DNA of 39,584 bases from Jatrophihabitans sp. (GCA_025927835.1 JAICKR010000009.1:1-39584), one strand, 5' to 3'; positions 8,658 to 16,746 are shown, counted from the stretch's first letter. The notes: a model not told the origin generated them from the sequence alone. A program made the numbers and translations.

Positions 8658-8870
8658 ATGGCTGACCACGTATATCGCGTCACCGAGATCGTCGGCAGTT
8701 CGCCGGAGAGTCTCCAGCAGGCCGTCCGCAACGGCGTCACGCGCGCAGGTCAGACACTGCGCAACGTCGAATGGTTCGAGGTGACCGAGATCCGCGGCCA
8801 GGTGGAGAACGGCGAGGTTGCGCACTTCCAGGTGGGCATGAAGGTCGGCTTCCGCCTCGACGACGCCTGA
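8658..8870 (+). CDS. Dodecin-family flavin-binding protein
   Basis: A 70-residue protein of normal dodecin length. VYRVTEIVGSSPESLQQAVRNGV and LRNVEWFEVTEIRGQVENG, with the flavin-stacking Trp, fit dodecin, which forms dodecameric shells that store FMN or lumichrome. A strong Shine-Dalgarno GGAGG lies 6 nt before ATG 8658, unlike the many leaderless genes around it. It stands alone between genes on the opposite strand. Confidence 0.92.
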   Translation: MADHVYRVTEIVGSSPESLQQAVRNGVTRAGQTLRNVEWFEVTEIRGQVENGEVAHFQVGMKVGFRLDDA

Positions 8871-8879
8871 GTCCCGCGC

Positions 8880-9326
8880 TCAGCTCGCTTCGATGGCGGC
8901 CTTGATGCGCTGCGCGAACGCGTCGGCGTCCTTTGCGGCGGCCTTTCGGGCCGGGCCGACGAACAGCTTGCCGAGGCCGTGGCCGGCGAAGGAGTTGAAG
9001 ACCGTCACGCGCGCCTGCGCATCGCCGACCCGTTCCAGGTCGTAGCCGCCCTCGGTCACGGTGACGAGATTCTTCGAGCGCTCGCTCCAGCGCAGCGTGG
9101 TCGGCGCGTCGAAGCCGGTGAGCTCGAAGCGCCGATCGGTCTTCATGCCGGCGTCCTTGACCTTGCTGACGAAGACCGTGCCGAGCCGCGACGGCCCCTC
9201 GGGTTCCTTCTGGATCTCGAGGACGCGCGGGCTGAACTTCGGGTCGTTCGTCCCCTCGGCGAGGAACGCGAAGACCTCGTCGATCGGCCGGTCGACCACC
9301 GCCGTGCCGCTGTACTGACCGGGCAT
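8880..9326 (-). CDS. SRPBCC / polyketide-cyclase-like small-molecule binding protein
   Basis: A 148-residue START-like protein: VDRPIDEVFAFLAEGTNDPKFSPRVLEIQK at the N-terminus, the central strand RRFELTGFDAPTTLRWSERS and the long C-terminal helix rich in Lys and Ala. Such proteins hold hydrophobic ligands in a helix-grip cavity; the ligand is unknown. GGAGG lies 6 nt before ATG 9326. It is 9 bp from the end of the dodecin gene and converges with it. Confidence 0.85.
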   Translation of the reverse strand: MPGQYSGTAVVDRPIDEVFAFLAEGTNDPKFSPRVLEIQKEPEGPSRLGTVFVSKVKDAGMKTDRRFELTGFDAPTTLRWSERSKNLVTVTEGGYDLERVGDAQARVTVFNSFAGHGLGKLFVGPARKAAAKDADAFAQRIKAAIEAS

Positions 9327-9384
9327 TGTTTGCCTCCAAGCGTGCGACTGCGCGACAGCGTAGCGCCGCCGGATGAACGTCGCG

Positions 9385-10545
9385 TCAGACCGAGACGGCG
9401 CTCGACTTCGGGTCGACGAGGATCTTCGCGTGCGTCTCGGGATCGCCGAGCGCGCTGAATGCGTTGTCGACGCCGGCCAGCCCGACGGTGCCGGTGACGA
9501 TCCGCGCCGGATCGACCTTTCCCTCGGCGAGCAGGTGCAGCGTGTCGCGGAACTCGGGCGGCGTGTACCCGAGGACGAAGCGCAGGTCGATCTCCTTGTT
9601 GATCGCCATCGACGGACGGAACCGGTCGGGCTCCATGCACACGCCGACGACCACGACGCGCGAGTAGAGCGGCGCGCTGGTGATGACGTCCTCGATCACG
9701 CCGGGCACGCCGACGCACTCGAAGACCACCGGGTGCTTCGGGGTGGCGAGGCCGACCGCCTCGGCCACCTGCCACACGCGATGCCACGGCAGCGGCAGCC
9801 GGCGCAGCTTGTCCATCGTCCCGACCGCGAGGTCGAAGATCTCCCCCGCGGTCGTGAGGTGGCCGTGCTCGCCCGCCGAGGCGTACGGCGACTCGACGCC
9901 GGGGTCGACGACGACGTCGGCGCCGCAGGCCTGCGCGAGCGCGCGCCGCCCGGGCGAGAAGTCGCTGGCGATCACGGTGCGCACGCCGCGCGCCTTGAGC
10001 ATGCAGACGACCGCGAGCCCGACCGGTCCGCAGCCGATGACGATGCCCACCTGATTCTTCGCGATCTCGCTGCGCCGCACCGCGTGCAGCCCCACCGCCA
10101 TCGGCTCGGTGAGCGTGGCGACGTCGGTGGCCAACCCGTTGGGCACCGCGAACGTCAGCGACTCCTGGACGAGCATCTGCTCGGCATAGCCACCGGGAGC
10201 GTGGACCGAAAGGCCGACCGCGTGGACGTCCTTGCCCTTGCGCAGCAGGGGCATCGACACCACGCGGGTGCCGGCGCGCAGGGAGCGCCGCGATCCCGGC
10301 CCGTGCTCGACGACCTCGCCGCAGTACTCGTGGCCGAGCACGACTTCCTGGTCGGAGCGCATCAAGCCGTCGTAGCCGACCTCGCGCGCGACGTCGGCGG
10401 CCTCGTCGGCGTGCAGGCGCGCATGCAGGTCGGAGCCGCAGATGCCGCAGCGCAGCACGTCGATCAGCAGCTGCCCGCGTCCTGGCGTGGGCGCCGGGAG
10501 CTCGGCGACCTCGAGCTTGCCGTTCTTGCAGGTAACTGCCTTCAT
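9385..10545 (-). CDS. Zinc-dependent medium-chain alcohol dehydrogenase family protein
   Basis: A 386-residue MDR protein. Catalytic zinc ligands appear as Cys36 (GICGSDLH), His72-Glu73 (GHEYCGE) and Glu147; the NAD(P)-binding motif is GCGPVG (171-176). The structural-zinc loop with four cysteines, normally near residues 95-115, is replaced by MPLLRKGKDVHAVG, so this form probably lacks the second zinc. The substrate is unknown. AGGAG lies 4 nt before ATG 10545. It is divergent from the VOC gene, with starts 20 bp apart. Confidence 0.9.
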   Translation of the reverse strand: MKAVTCKNGKLEVAELPAPTPGRGQLLIDVLRCGICGSDLHARLHADEAADVAREVGYDGLMRSDQEVVLGHEYCGEVVEHGPGSRRSLRAGTRVVSMPLLRKGKDVHAVGLSVHAPGGYAEQMLVQESLTFAVPNGLATDVATLTEPMAVGLHAVRRSEIAKNQVGIVIGCGPVGLAVVCMLKARGVRTVIASDFSPGRRALAQACGADVVVDPGVESPYASAGEHGHLTTAGEIFDLAVGTMDKLRRLPLPWHRVWQVAEAVGLATPKHPVVFECVGVPGVIEDVITSAPLYSRVVVVGVCMEPDRFRPSMAINKEIDLRFVLGYTPPEFRDTLHLLAEGKVDPARIVTGTVGLAGVDNAFSALGDPETHAKILVDPKSSAVSV

Positions 10546-10553
10546 GGCGCTCC

Positions 10554-10559
10554 TAGAGT
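10554..10559 (+). promoter_or_regulatory. Putative -10 element for the leaderless VOC gene
   Basis: TAGAGT with 6 nt to ATG 10566. It lies inside the very short divergent gap, so it overlaps the leader of the ADH gene. Confidence 0.55.
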
Positions 10560-10565
10560 CGGGTC

Positions 10566-10946
10566 ATGACCGCGGGCCGAGCCCTGAGTATCCGCCTGGC
10601 CGAAATCACCATCGACTGCGTCCAGCCACAGGTCGTGGCGGACTTCTGGGCCGCGCTGCTCGGCGGCACGCTGCACACGCCGCTGCCCGGCTGGCTGCGG
10701 CTGGGCACCGTCGGCGGGCCGACACCGGCGCTGAACTTCCAGCCGGTGCCCGAGCCGAAGGTCGGCAAGTCCCGCATCCACCTCGACCTGCTCGTCGACG
10801 ACATGGCGCAGGCCGTCGGCCGGGTCACCTCGCTCGGCGGGCGGTGGCTCGGCGAGCGGCACGACTACGACGAGGGGACGGTCTGGGTGCTCGCCGACCC
10901 GGAAGGCAACGAGTTCTGCATGGTGCAGTACTTCGCGCCTGCCTGA
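10566..10946 (+). CDS. VOC (glyoxalase-like) family protein
   Basis: A 126-residue protein with the two beta-alpha-beta-beta-beta units of a glyoxalase-like domain: ITIDCVQPQVVADFWAALLGG at the start, KSRIHLDLLVDDMAQAVGRVTSLGG in the middle and WVLADPEGNEFCMVQ at the end. His in HLDL and Glu in NEFC are at the usual metal-binding positions. The substrate is unknown. It converges on the CoA-transferase gene with 9 bp between stops. Confidence 0.88.
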   Translation: MTAGRALSIRLAEITIDCVQPQVVADFWAALLGGTLHTPLPGWLRLGTVGGPTPALNFQPVPEPKVGKSRIHLDLLVDDMAQAVGRVTSLGGRWLGERHDYDEGTVWVLADPEGNEFCMVQYFAPA

Positions 10947-10955
10947 GCGCGCGCG

Positions 10956-12296
10956 TCACCAGGCCGGCGGGTCGGCGCCGAGGGCGCGCGCCGGCACGGC
11001 CCAGTGCAGCGGCGCACCCGTGACGTGCAGCGGCGCGGCGACGCGGTGCACCGGCCCCCACGACGTCCGCTCGAGCTCGCCGTCGAGCACTGCCCCGGCC
11101 GGTTCGGGTGCGGCCTCGGCACGGCCCGCGTCGGCGAGCAGCGCAGCGGTGCGGGCGAGGGACAGCCGCCAGCGGCTGCCCCGGGCTTCGCAGCGGCGCA
11201 CCGCCAGACCCCGCAGCGCCGCCGCGGCCATCAGGTAGCCGGTCGCGTGGTCGAGCGCCTGCACCGGCAGCGGCGTCGGCCGGTCACGCCCGTACGCGCG
11301 CATGCCCTCGTGGGCGATGCCGGTGCTCATCTGCACCAGGCTGTCGAAACCGCGCCGGCGCGACCAGGGGCCCGTCCAGCCGTAGGCGTCGAGCGCGACG
11401 TCGACGAGTCCGGGACGGAGCCGCTCGCGCTCCCGCAACCCGAATCCGAGCCGGTCGAGGGCATCGCTGCGGTAGCCGTGCACCAGCACGTCGGCACCGG
11501 CGAGCAGTTCGCAGAACCGTTGGCGGTCGCGTTCGGCGTGCAGGTCGAGCCGCGTCGTGCGCTTGCCGCGCAGCACCTCGGGGATCACGCCGGGCTCGTC
11601 CCACTGCGGCGGGTCGACCCGCAGCACGTCGGCACCCCAGCCCGCGAGCAGTCGGGTGGCGACCGGGCCGGCCAGCACCCGGGTCAGGTCGAGCACCCGG
11701 ACGCCGCGCAGCGGCCGCTCGCCGGCCGCGCCCGCCAGGTCGAGCGTCTCGGCCGCATTCGTCTGCTCGAACGCGACCAGGGGTTCGGCCGCGACCGCGA
11801 GGCCCTGCGGATGCCGCAGCCACTGGTCGGCCGTGCGCATCGCCGCGGCCGCACCGCCGGCGGCCACGACGGCCCGCTCCAACTCCCCCGCAGACCAGCC
11901 GCGCACCGCCTCGTCGACCCGCGCCGGATGCGCCGGCACGTCCAGCACGTCGAGCGCGGCCGCGCGGTGGTGCGGCACGTTGGTGTGCAGCCGGATCCAG
12001 CCGTCGCCGGTGCGGTAGTCGCCGGCGATCGCGTCCCACATGTGTGGCAGCTGCCAACCGACGGGCCGGATCGTCATGCCGAACCAGTGCGAGACGAGGT
12101 CGCGGTCGACGGTGATCTCAGCGGGCTGCTCGTGCAGCAGTCCGTCCAGGCACACGCCGGCCGCCGCGACGGACGCGACGGCGAGCTCGGTGACGCGAAA
12201 GGCCGAGGGCAGCGAACCTGTGCCGGTCACGCGCACGTTGCCGGCCGCCCGGGCGCCCAAGGCGTCCAGGGTCGCCGAGATCAGGTCCGCACCCAC
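10956..12296 (-). CDS. Family III (CaiB/BaiF) CoA-transferase with permuted domain order
   Basis: A 446-residue protein. The usual N-terminal signature LRGVRVLDLTRVLAGPVATRL begins only at residue 197, followed by GADVLRVDPP, LVHGYRSDALDRLGFG and the catalytic-aspartate segment ALDHATGYLMAAAAL (Asp349). The first ~190 residues contain elements that normally end such proteins (DGWIRLHTNVPHHRAAAL and RTADQWLRHPQG). The order therefore looks circularly permuted, or like the second half of a tandem fusion. Family members move CoA between carboxylic acids or epimerise 2-methylacyl-CoA; the substrate is unknown. GTG 12296 has TAGCGT 6 nt upstream. Confidence 0.85.
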   Translation of the reverse strand: MGADLISATLDALGARAAGNVRVTGTGSLPSAFRVTELAVASVAAAGVCLDGLLHEQPAEITVDRDLVSHWFGMTIRPVGWQLPHMWDAIAGDYRTGDGWIRLHTNVPHHRAAALDVLDVPAHPARVDEAVRGWSAGELERAVVAAGGAAAAMRTADQWLRHPQGLAVAAEPLVAFEQTNAAETLDLAGAAGERPLRGVRVLDLTRVLAGPVATRLLAGWGADVLRVDPPQWDEPGVIPEVLRGKRTTRLDLHAERDRQRFCELLAGADVLVHGYRSDALDRLGFGLRERERLRPGLVDVALDAYGWTGPWSRRRGFDSLVQMSTGIAHEGMRAYGRDRPTPLPVQALDHATGYLMAAAALRGLAVRRCEARGSRWRLSLARTAALLADAGRAEAAPEPAGAVLDGELERTSWGPVHRVAAPLHVTGAPLHWAVPARALGADPPAW

Positions 12297-12302
12297 GACC
12301 CG

Positions 12303-12308
12303 ACGCTA
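12303..12308 (-). promoter_or_regulatory. Putative -10 element for the leaderless CoA-transferase gene
   Basis: TAGCGT lies 6 nt before GTG 12296. No good -35 is visible. Confidence 0.5.
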
Positions 12309-12336
12309 CGTGGCGGGTCCGCCCGAAATTCGCCGC

Positions 12337-13323
12337 TCAGCGGCTGGGGCTGCACAACCTCGAGTCGACGTTCTCGTCGCCGCCGGTGCTGACGTGGGCG
12401 GCCGGGAACTGCCGCCTGGTCGACGCCGCCGTGGACGCGGACGCCGCGGCCGCGGCGCGCACGGCCGTCATCGAGCGTCCCTCGACGACCTGGTCGAGGC
12501 TCTGTCGGGCCGGGGCGAGCGGTACCGGGGTGCGACGGCGCGTGAACGCCGCCGACAGCAGCGCACCGACACCCATGGTGAGCGCGCCGGCGACGGCGTC
12601 GAGCAGGTAGTGGTTGCCGGTCGCCATCACGACGACGGTCGTGGCGATCGGGTAGGCGATGCCGAGCGCCTTCACCCAGCGCCGGCGGGCGTACATCGCG
12701 ATGAGCACGCCGCACCAGATGGCCCAGCCGACGTGCAACGAGGGCATCGCGGCGAACTGGTTGGTCAACGCGCCGAGGCCGCGCGGCACGCTGCCCTCAC
12801 CGCCCCACCAGCCCCAGTCGCGGGTGGCGGCCAGCGTGTCCTGCAGCCCGGTGCCGGCGATCATTCGCGGCGGCGCCGTGGGCAGCAGCATGTAGCCGAG
12901 CAGGCCGAGCGTGGTGCTGAACGCGAGCGCGGTGCGTGCCGGCCCGTACTGCGGCCGGTGCTTGCGGTACATCCAGACGAGCACGACCGGCGTGACGATG
13001 TAGTGCATCACCGAGTAGAAGTACGAGGCGATCACCGCGAGGAAGGTCGCGTGCCCGAGCATCCCGTTCAGGAAGCGCTCGGGGTCGACGTGCCAGACCC
13101 GCTCGAGATGCATGATCGCGCGGCCGTTGGAGAACGCGGACGGGATGTCGACGTCGCCCATGCCGCGGACGAGTTCGTACGCGCCGTAGAGCACGCCGAT
13201 CAGCAGGAGTTCGCGCCACCAGCCACCTCGGCGACTCGGCGCGAGCCACTTGCGGACCGCTGCCAGGGTCGCGCGGATCCCCCCGGCCGACCGGCCAGGC
13301 GGGAGCACGATCATTGGCAGCAC
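12337..13323 (-). CDS. PAP2 superfamily (Aur1/Ipt1-like) membrane protein
   Basis: A 328-residue protein with about six membrane segments, APPRMIAG, MPSLHVGWAIW (catalytic-type His) and TGNHYLLDAVAG (His/Asp), and a low-complexity Ala/Arg-rich cytoplasmic tail of about 60 residues. It is homologous along its core to the protein at 259-1107, so the window holds two Aur1-like paralogues about 12 kb apart. A role in transferring phospho-head groups to membrane lipids is possible; the substrate is unknown. GTG 13323 is preferred because TATTGT lies 7 nt upstream; GTG 13332 would add three residues. Confidence 0.87.
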   Translation of the reverse strand: MLPMIVLPPGRSAGGIRATLAAVRKWLAPSRRGGWWRELLLIGVLYGAYELVRGMGDVDIPSAFSNGRAIMHLERVWHVDPERFLNGMLGHATFLAVIASYFYSVMHYIVTPVVLVWMYRKHRPQYGPARTALAFSTTLGLLGYMLLPTAPPRMIAGTGLQDTLAATRDWGWWGGEGSVPRGLGALTNQFAAMPSLHVGWAIWCGVLIAMYARRRWVKALGIAYPIATTVVVMATGNHYLLDAVAGALTMGVGALLSAAFTRRRTPVPLAPARQSLDQVVEGRSMTAVRAAAAASASTAASTRRQFPAAHVSTGGDENVDSRLCSPSR

Positions 13324-13330
13324 GTTAGGC

Positions 13331-13336
13331 ACAATA
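13331..13336 (-). promoter_or_regulatory. Putative -10 element for the leaderless PAP2 gene
   Basis: TATTGT with 7 nt to GTG 13323, the same hexamer and spacing as upstream of the gene starting at 7203. Confidence 0.55.
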
Positions 13337-13409
13337 TCTGTCGGCGCCAGTTATTCCCGGAACCATCCCGGCTTGTTCAGGGATGTAAAACCCGGGTGAG
13401 TGGGAGAGC

Positions 13410-14051
13410 TCACTCCACGGTGAATGAGCGCATGACAGCGAGACGATCCGTCGTGATGCCGTCCACCCCGAAGTGGCGCGCCTGCCGGGCGCGGCGCGGG
13501 TAGTTGATCGTCCACGCCACGACGGTCGGCACCCGCGTGTGCAGGGCCGCGACGACCTCGCCGGAGAGCAGCGATTGGCGCACCGACACCGCCTCGTCGG
13601 GCAGCGCCGGGCCGGCCAGCACGGCGTGCAGATCGGCCGCGTCGCCGACCGTGCGCCAGGTGCGAAAACCCGCCGCGCGCAGCGCGTCGAGATCGCCGGG
13701 CCGGCCGCCGCACGCGATGTATCGGGGCTGCCCGGTCAGCGCACCCGCGAGCGCCGCCACCAGCCGTGCACCCCGATCGGCGCTGCGCTCCTTGAGATCG
13801 AGCAGGACGTCGCACTGGTCGGGCACGCGGGCCACGACGTCGGCCAGCAGCGGGTCCCGAGAGCCTCGCGACCGCGCGCGCAGCCGCCAGTTGTCGCGTT
13901 GGAGCAGCGCGCCGAACGGCACGTAGTGCGAGACGAAAACACCGTCCTCGCCGGCGAGCTGCACGTCGACCTCGAACACTCGCGCGCCCGCGGCGGCGAA
14001 CCGCGCGCACCCGTCCCGGCTCGGCGGGGTGCGGTGCGCGACGAGGAGCAC
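13410..14051 (-). CDS. Glycerophosphodiester phosphodiesterase-like protein
   Basis: A 213-residue TIM-barrel-like GDPD protein, shorter than the usual 240-300. LLVAHRTPP carries the first catalytic His, FEVDVQLAGEDGVFVSHYV the metal-binding Glu/Asp and the second His, DVLLDLKE a further acidic strand, and GVDGITTDRLAVM the closing strand. It would cleave glycerophosphodiesters to glycerol-3-phosphate and an alcohol. No signal peptide is seen, so it is likely cytoplasmic. GTG 14051 starts directly at the conserved first strand. Confidence 0.85.
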   Translation of the reverse strand: MLLVAHRTPPSRDGCARFAAAGARVFEVDVQLAGEDGVFVSHYVPFGALLQRDNWRLRARSRGSRDPLLADVVARVPDQCDVLLDLKERSADRGARLVAALAGALTGQPRYIACGGRPGDLDALRAAGFRTWRTVGDAADLHAVLAGPALPDEAVSVRQSLLSGEVVAALHTRVPTVVAWTINYPRRARQARHFGVDGITTDRLAVMRSFTVE

Positions 14052-14057
14052 CGGCCC

Positions 14058-14063
14058 ACCCTA
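14058..14063 (-). promoter_or_regulatory. Putative -10 element for the leaderless GDPD gene
   Basis: TAGGGT lies 6 nt before GTG 14051. It sits between this gene and the stop of the DUF190 gene, so the phosphodiesterase has its own promoter despite being only 29 bp behind the fluoride operon. Confidence 0.5.
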
Positions 14064-14080
14064 CGGACGCGAGTCGCTCG

Positions 14081-15058
14081 TCACAGCACGCCGACGGGCG
14101 CCGCGGTCACCAGTCCGTGCTCGCCGGTGAGCGCGTCGATGATCTCGTACGAGCGCGCGATGCGCGCCGATTCGTCGATCACGATCGTGAGGGTCGGGAC
14201 GTGCCGCCCGAGCCGCAGCGGCCGGTCGCCGTGCGGCGCGTGCGGTAGGTGATAGCCCCAGATGCCGCGCAGCGTCGTGGCACCGCGCGCACCCGAGCCG
14301 CGCAACTGACGCGTGATCTCGCGCTGGATCGGCCGGCCGCGGTGCAACTGTGCCTCGGAGGTGAACACCGTCAGCTGCTGCCATCCGGCCGCGTCCGTCG
14401 GCGGCCCGTCGACGGTCACACCGTCGCGCTTGCACACCTGCACCGGTGCGAGCGTGACGAACGGGTCGGTGAGCAGCTCGCGCAGCTCGGCCAGCGCACC
14501 GGCGATCGAGTCGCGCGCGCCGACCGCCACCACCTGGACCGGCACGTCCGCGTTGCGCGCGAAGAACCGGGCGCGGTGCCGCGTGCCGCGCAATGTGCCG
14601 TCGACGCCGAGCAGTGCACTCGCACCGTCGACGCCGCGGCGGTGCAGCACGTCGCACACCGCGACGTGGGCGGGCCGGCCGGCGACGCGGTCCTGCCGGC
14701 GCAGGTAGACAGTCAGCCGCACCGCGGCGGCGTCGACCAGCCCCGCCGGGTCGGTCACCGCCGGTGCGATCGACACCAGCCCGCGCGGGACGAGCGTGCG
14801 CACCGTCGTGCGCAACTGCTCGATCCGGTACGCGGTGTCGATCGCGACGGCGACCGCGGGCAGGTCTTCGGACAGGCTCAGCGAGCTGTCCGTGCGCAGG
14901 TGGTGGCGCAACCCGAAGCCCTCGACGCCGCGCAGCAGCATGGAGGCGGCGATCTCGTGGCCACCGAAGACGTCGAGCAGCGTGTCGGCGAGCAGCGCAT
15001 CCGTGGCGCGCATCCGCTCACCGAAGAACGCGGTCAGGATGAGCAGGTCGTCGCTCAT
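14081..15058 (-). CDS. Protein with three tandem DUF190 (PII-like) domains
   Basis: A 325-residue soluble protein. Three segments look like DUF190/COG1993 units: about 5-100 (LLILTAFFGERMRATDALL), 113-210 (RLTVYLRRQDRVAGRP ... ASALLGVDG) and 227-322 (QLTVFTSEAQLHRGRP ... ATTLRGIWG). Each has the strand, a helix, the GA(S/T)xLRG-like strand start and a V-x-I/V final strand. Single DUF190 proteins have a PII-like fold and often accompany crcB. Three copies in one chain could form an intramolecular version of the PII trimer (inference). ATG 15058 overlaps the stop of the second crcB by 4 bp (ATGA). Confidence 0.8.
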   Translation of the reverse strand: MSDDLLILTAFFGERMRATDALLADTLLDVFGGHEIAASMLLRGVEGFGLRHHLRTDSSLSLSEDLPAVAVAIDTAYRIEQLRTTVRTLVPRGLVSIAPAVTDPAGLVDAAAVRLTVYLRRQDRVAGRPAHVAVCDVLHRRGVDGASALLGVDGTLRGTRHRARFFARNADVPVQVVAVGARDSIAGALAELRELLTDPFVTLAPVQVCKRDGVTVDGPPTDAAGWQQLTVFTSEAQLHRGRPIQREITRQLRGSGARGATTLRGIWGYHLPHAPHGDRPLRLGRHVPTLTIVIDESARIARSYEIIDALTGEHGLVTAAPVGVL

Positions 15059-15432
15059 GAGTGCGTCCCGATCCAGCGGCCGAGCGCGGCCGCGGCGACG
15101 CCGAACCCGACGCTGAGCACGATGTTGAGGGCGGCCGACACGTGCTGGCGTTCCTCGTCGAGGCGCTGGGTCTCGAACATCCAGGTCGAGAACGTCGTGT
15201 ACGAGCCGACTGCGGCGGTGCCGACGAGCAGCGATCTGTCGTGCGACAGGGTGAGCCCGGTGACCAGGCCGAGCAGTAGCGCACCGGTCAGGTTGACGAC
15301 GAGCGTGCCGTACGGGAACTCGCGTCCCATGCGCGAGACCACGGCGGTGTCGAGCATGAGTCTCGCCACTGCGCCGCACCCGCCGATCAGCACGACACCG
15401 ACCCAGAGCAGTGCGCTCACCGTGGCAGCCAT
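15055..15432 (-). CDS. crcB: CrcB/Fluc fluoride ion channel subunit (second of pair)
   Basis: A 125-residue four-helix membrane protein of normal Fluc size. [27 protein letters not shown] (pore Asn47) and [13 protein letters not shown] (TTFST, with the phenylalanine-box Phe) are the conserved marks. Fluc channels export fluoride as antiparallel dimers; with two unlike genes side by side a heterodimer is likely. ATG 15432 is inside the preceding crcB (16-bp overlap). Confidence 0.93.
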   Translation of the reverse strand: MAATVSALLWVGVVLIGGCGAVARLMLDTAVVSRMGREFPYGTLVVNLTGALLLGLVTGLTLSHDRSLLVGTAAVGSYTTFSTWMFETQRLDEERQHVSAALNIVLSVGFGVAAAALGRWIGTHS

Positions 15433-15809
15433 GCGCGGCGGACGGACACGGTCGCGATGTGCACGGCGAGATAGCCGGCCACCAGGCTCGCCGCCGCGTA
15501 GCTGACGACCATCCCCCACGCACGCGCGTCGATCATCTTCAGCAGTTCGAGCTGCATCGTCGAGAACGTGGACAGACCACCGCAGAACCCGGTGCCGAGG
15601 AGCGGACGCCGGTAGCTGGACGGGGGCAGCCGCTCCTGTAGGCGGGTGACCGCGTAGCCGAGCGCGAACGCCGCGATCACGTTCACGACGAACGTCGGCC
15701 ACGGGAACGACGTCGGGTGCTGCGGGTACGCGTCGGCGAGCGCCGCCCGCGCGAGGGTGCCGATCGCCCCGCCGACGAAAACTGCGGCAACCTCGCGGCG
15801 ATCGAGCAC
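15417..15809 (-). CDS. crcB: CrcB/Fluc fluoride ion channel subunit (first of pair)
   Basis: A 130-residue protein with four membrane segments. [30 protein letters not shown] (Asn43) and [15 protein letters not shown] (STFST) match the family. It opens the operon crcB-crcB-DUF190, all with overlapping ends. GTG 15809 is chosen because TAGGTT is 7 nt upstream and the residues before it are poorly hydrophobic; this leaves no leader, hence no room for a fluoride riboswitch. Confidence 0.93.
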   Translation of the reverse strand: MLDRREVAAVFVGGAIGTLARAALADAYPQHPTSFPWPTFVVNVIAAFALGYAVTRLQERLPPSSYRRPLLGTGFCGGLSTFSTMQLELLKMIDARAWGMVVSYAAASLVAGYLAVHIATVSVRRAWLPR

Positions 15810-15816
15810 GAGTGGC

Positions 15817-15822
15817 AACCTA
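15817..15822 (-). promoter_or_regulatory. Putative -10 element for the leaderless crcB-crcB-DUF190 operon
   Basis: TAGGTT lies 7 nt before GTG 15809. The gap to the divergent LLM gene is only 61 bp, so both promoters share it. Confidence 0.55.
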
Positions 15823-15848
15823 CCGAGCCGGGCGCTTGCGGTCAGAAC

Positions 15849-15862
15849 GAGAACACGTTCTA
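15849..15862. promoter_or_regulatory. KstR-like palindrome upstream of the LLM oxidoreductase
   Basis: GAGAACACGTTCTA matches the KstR-type consensus TnnAACnnGTTnnA at every fixed position but the first (G for T). KstR is the TetR-type repressor of sterol catabolism in mycolic actinomycetes. The site ends 8 nt before GTG 15871, where it would cover the promoter. One site alone is weak proof; another TetR-type regulator could use it. Confidence 0.4.
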
Positions 15863-15870
15863 CTTTGCTC

Positions 15871-16746
15871 GTGCGATTCACCTACGCCGAAGCAATGACC
15901 GACTCGAGCTTCTACCTGCCGCTGGCGCAGGCGGCCGAGGCGGCCGGGTACTCGAGCATCACCGTCGCCGACAGCCTCGCGTACCCGAAGGAATCGGACA
16001 GCACGTACCCGTACACCGGTGACGGCAGCCGCACCTTCCTCGAGGACAAGGAGTTCATCGAGACGTTCGTGCTGTGCGCGGCGATGGGCGCGGTGACCAG
16101 CACCTTGCGCTTCACCCCGTTCGTGCTGAAACTCCCGGTGCGTCCGCCGGTGCTCGTCGCCAAGCAGGCGGCCTCGGTCGCCGCACTCACGAACAACCGG
16201 CTGGCGCTGGGTGTGGGCATCAGCCCGTGGGCGGAGGACTTCGAGATCATGGGCGTGCCGTTCGCGAAGCGCGGCAGGCGCATGGACGAGTGCATGGAGA
16301 TCGTGCGCGGCCTGACCGCCGGCGGCTACTTCGAGTTCCACGGCGAGTTCTACGACATCCCGGCGATCAAGATCTCCCCGACTCCGACCGAGCCGATCCC
16401 GCTGCTCGTCGGCGGGCACGCGGACGCCGCGCTCCGCCGCGCGGCCGTGCGTGCGGACGGCTGGATGCACGGCGGCGGTCCGAACGAGCAGCTCGACGAC
16501 CTGCTCGACCGCATCGCCGCGATCCGCAAGGCCGAGGGCGTGGACGGCACGCCGTTCGAGGTCCACGTGATCTCGCTGGACGCGTACAGCGTGGACGGGA
16601 TCAAGCGCCTCGAGGATCGCGGCGTCACCGACGTCATCGTGGGATTCCGCATCCCCTACATCGTCGGTCCCGACCCGGAGCCGCTGGCGAAGAAGATCGA
16701 ACACCTCAACCGCTTCGCGGAGACCGTCATCGCGAAGGTCACCTGA
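15871..16746 (+). CDS. LLM-class F420-dependent oxidoreductase
   Basis: A 291-residue luciferase-like monooxygenase fold protein. [12 protein letters not shown] near the N-terminus, [17 protein letters not shown]-type segment ([19 protein letters not shown]), [29 protein letters not shown] and [18 protein letters not shown] are typical for actinobacterial F420 (or FMN) dependent members. The substrate is unknown. GTG 15871 is the likeliest start; the frame upstream is low-quality and overlaps the crcB promoter. A TACTTT hexamer lies only 4 nt before it, an atypical spacing. Confidence 0.88.
   Translation: MRFTYAEAMTDSSFYLPLAQAAEAAGYSSITVADSLAYPKESDSTYPYTGDGSRTFLEDKEFIETFVLCAAMGAVTSTLRFTPFVLKLPVRPPVLVAKQAASVAALTNNRLALGVGISPWAEDFEIMGVPFAKRGRRMDECMEIVRGLTAGGYFEFHGEFYDIPAIKISPTPTEPIPLLVGGHADAALRRAAVRADGWMHGGGPNEQLDDLLDRIAAIRKAEGVDGTPFEVHVISLDAYSVDGIKRLEDRGVTDVIVGFRIPYIVGPDPEPLAKKIEHLNRFAETVIAKVT

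Noticed and set aside
13324-13409. A small gene or RNA in the gap between the second PAP2 and the GDPD gene
   Set aside because: Only the -10 element of the PAP2 gene and a short CCCGGGTGAGTGGG stretch are seen; no stable hairpin or frame stands out.
15810-15870. A possible fluoride riboswitch before crcB
   Set aside because: The promoter-like TAGGTT is 7 nt from the start, leaving no leader RNA, and the gap is only 61 bp.
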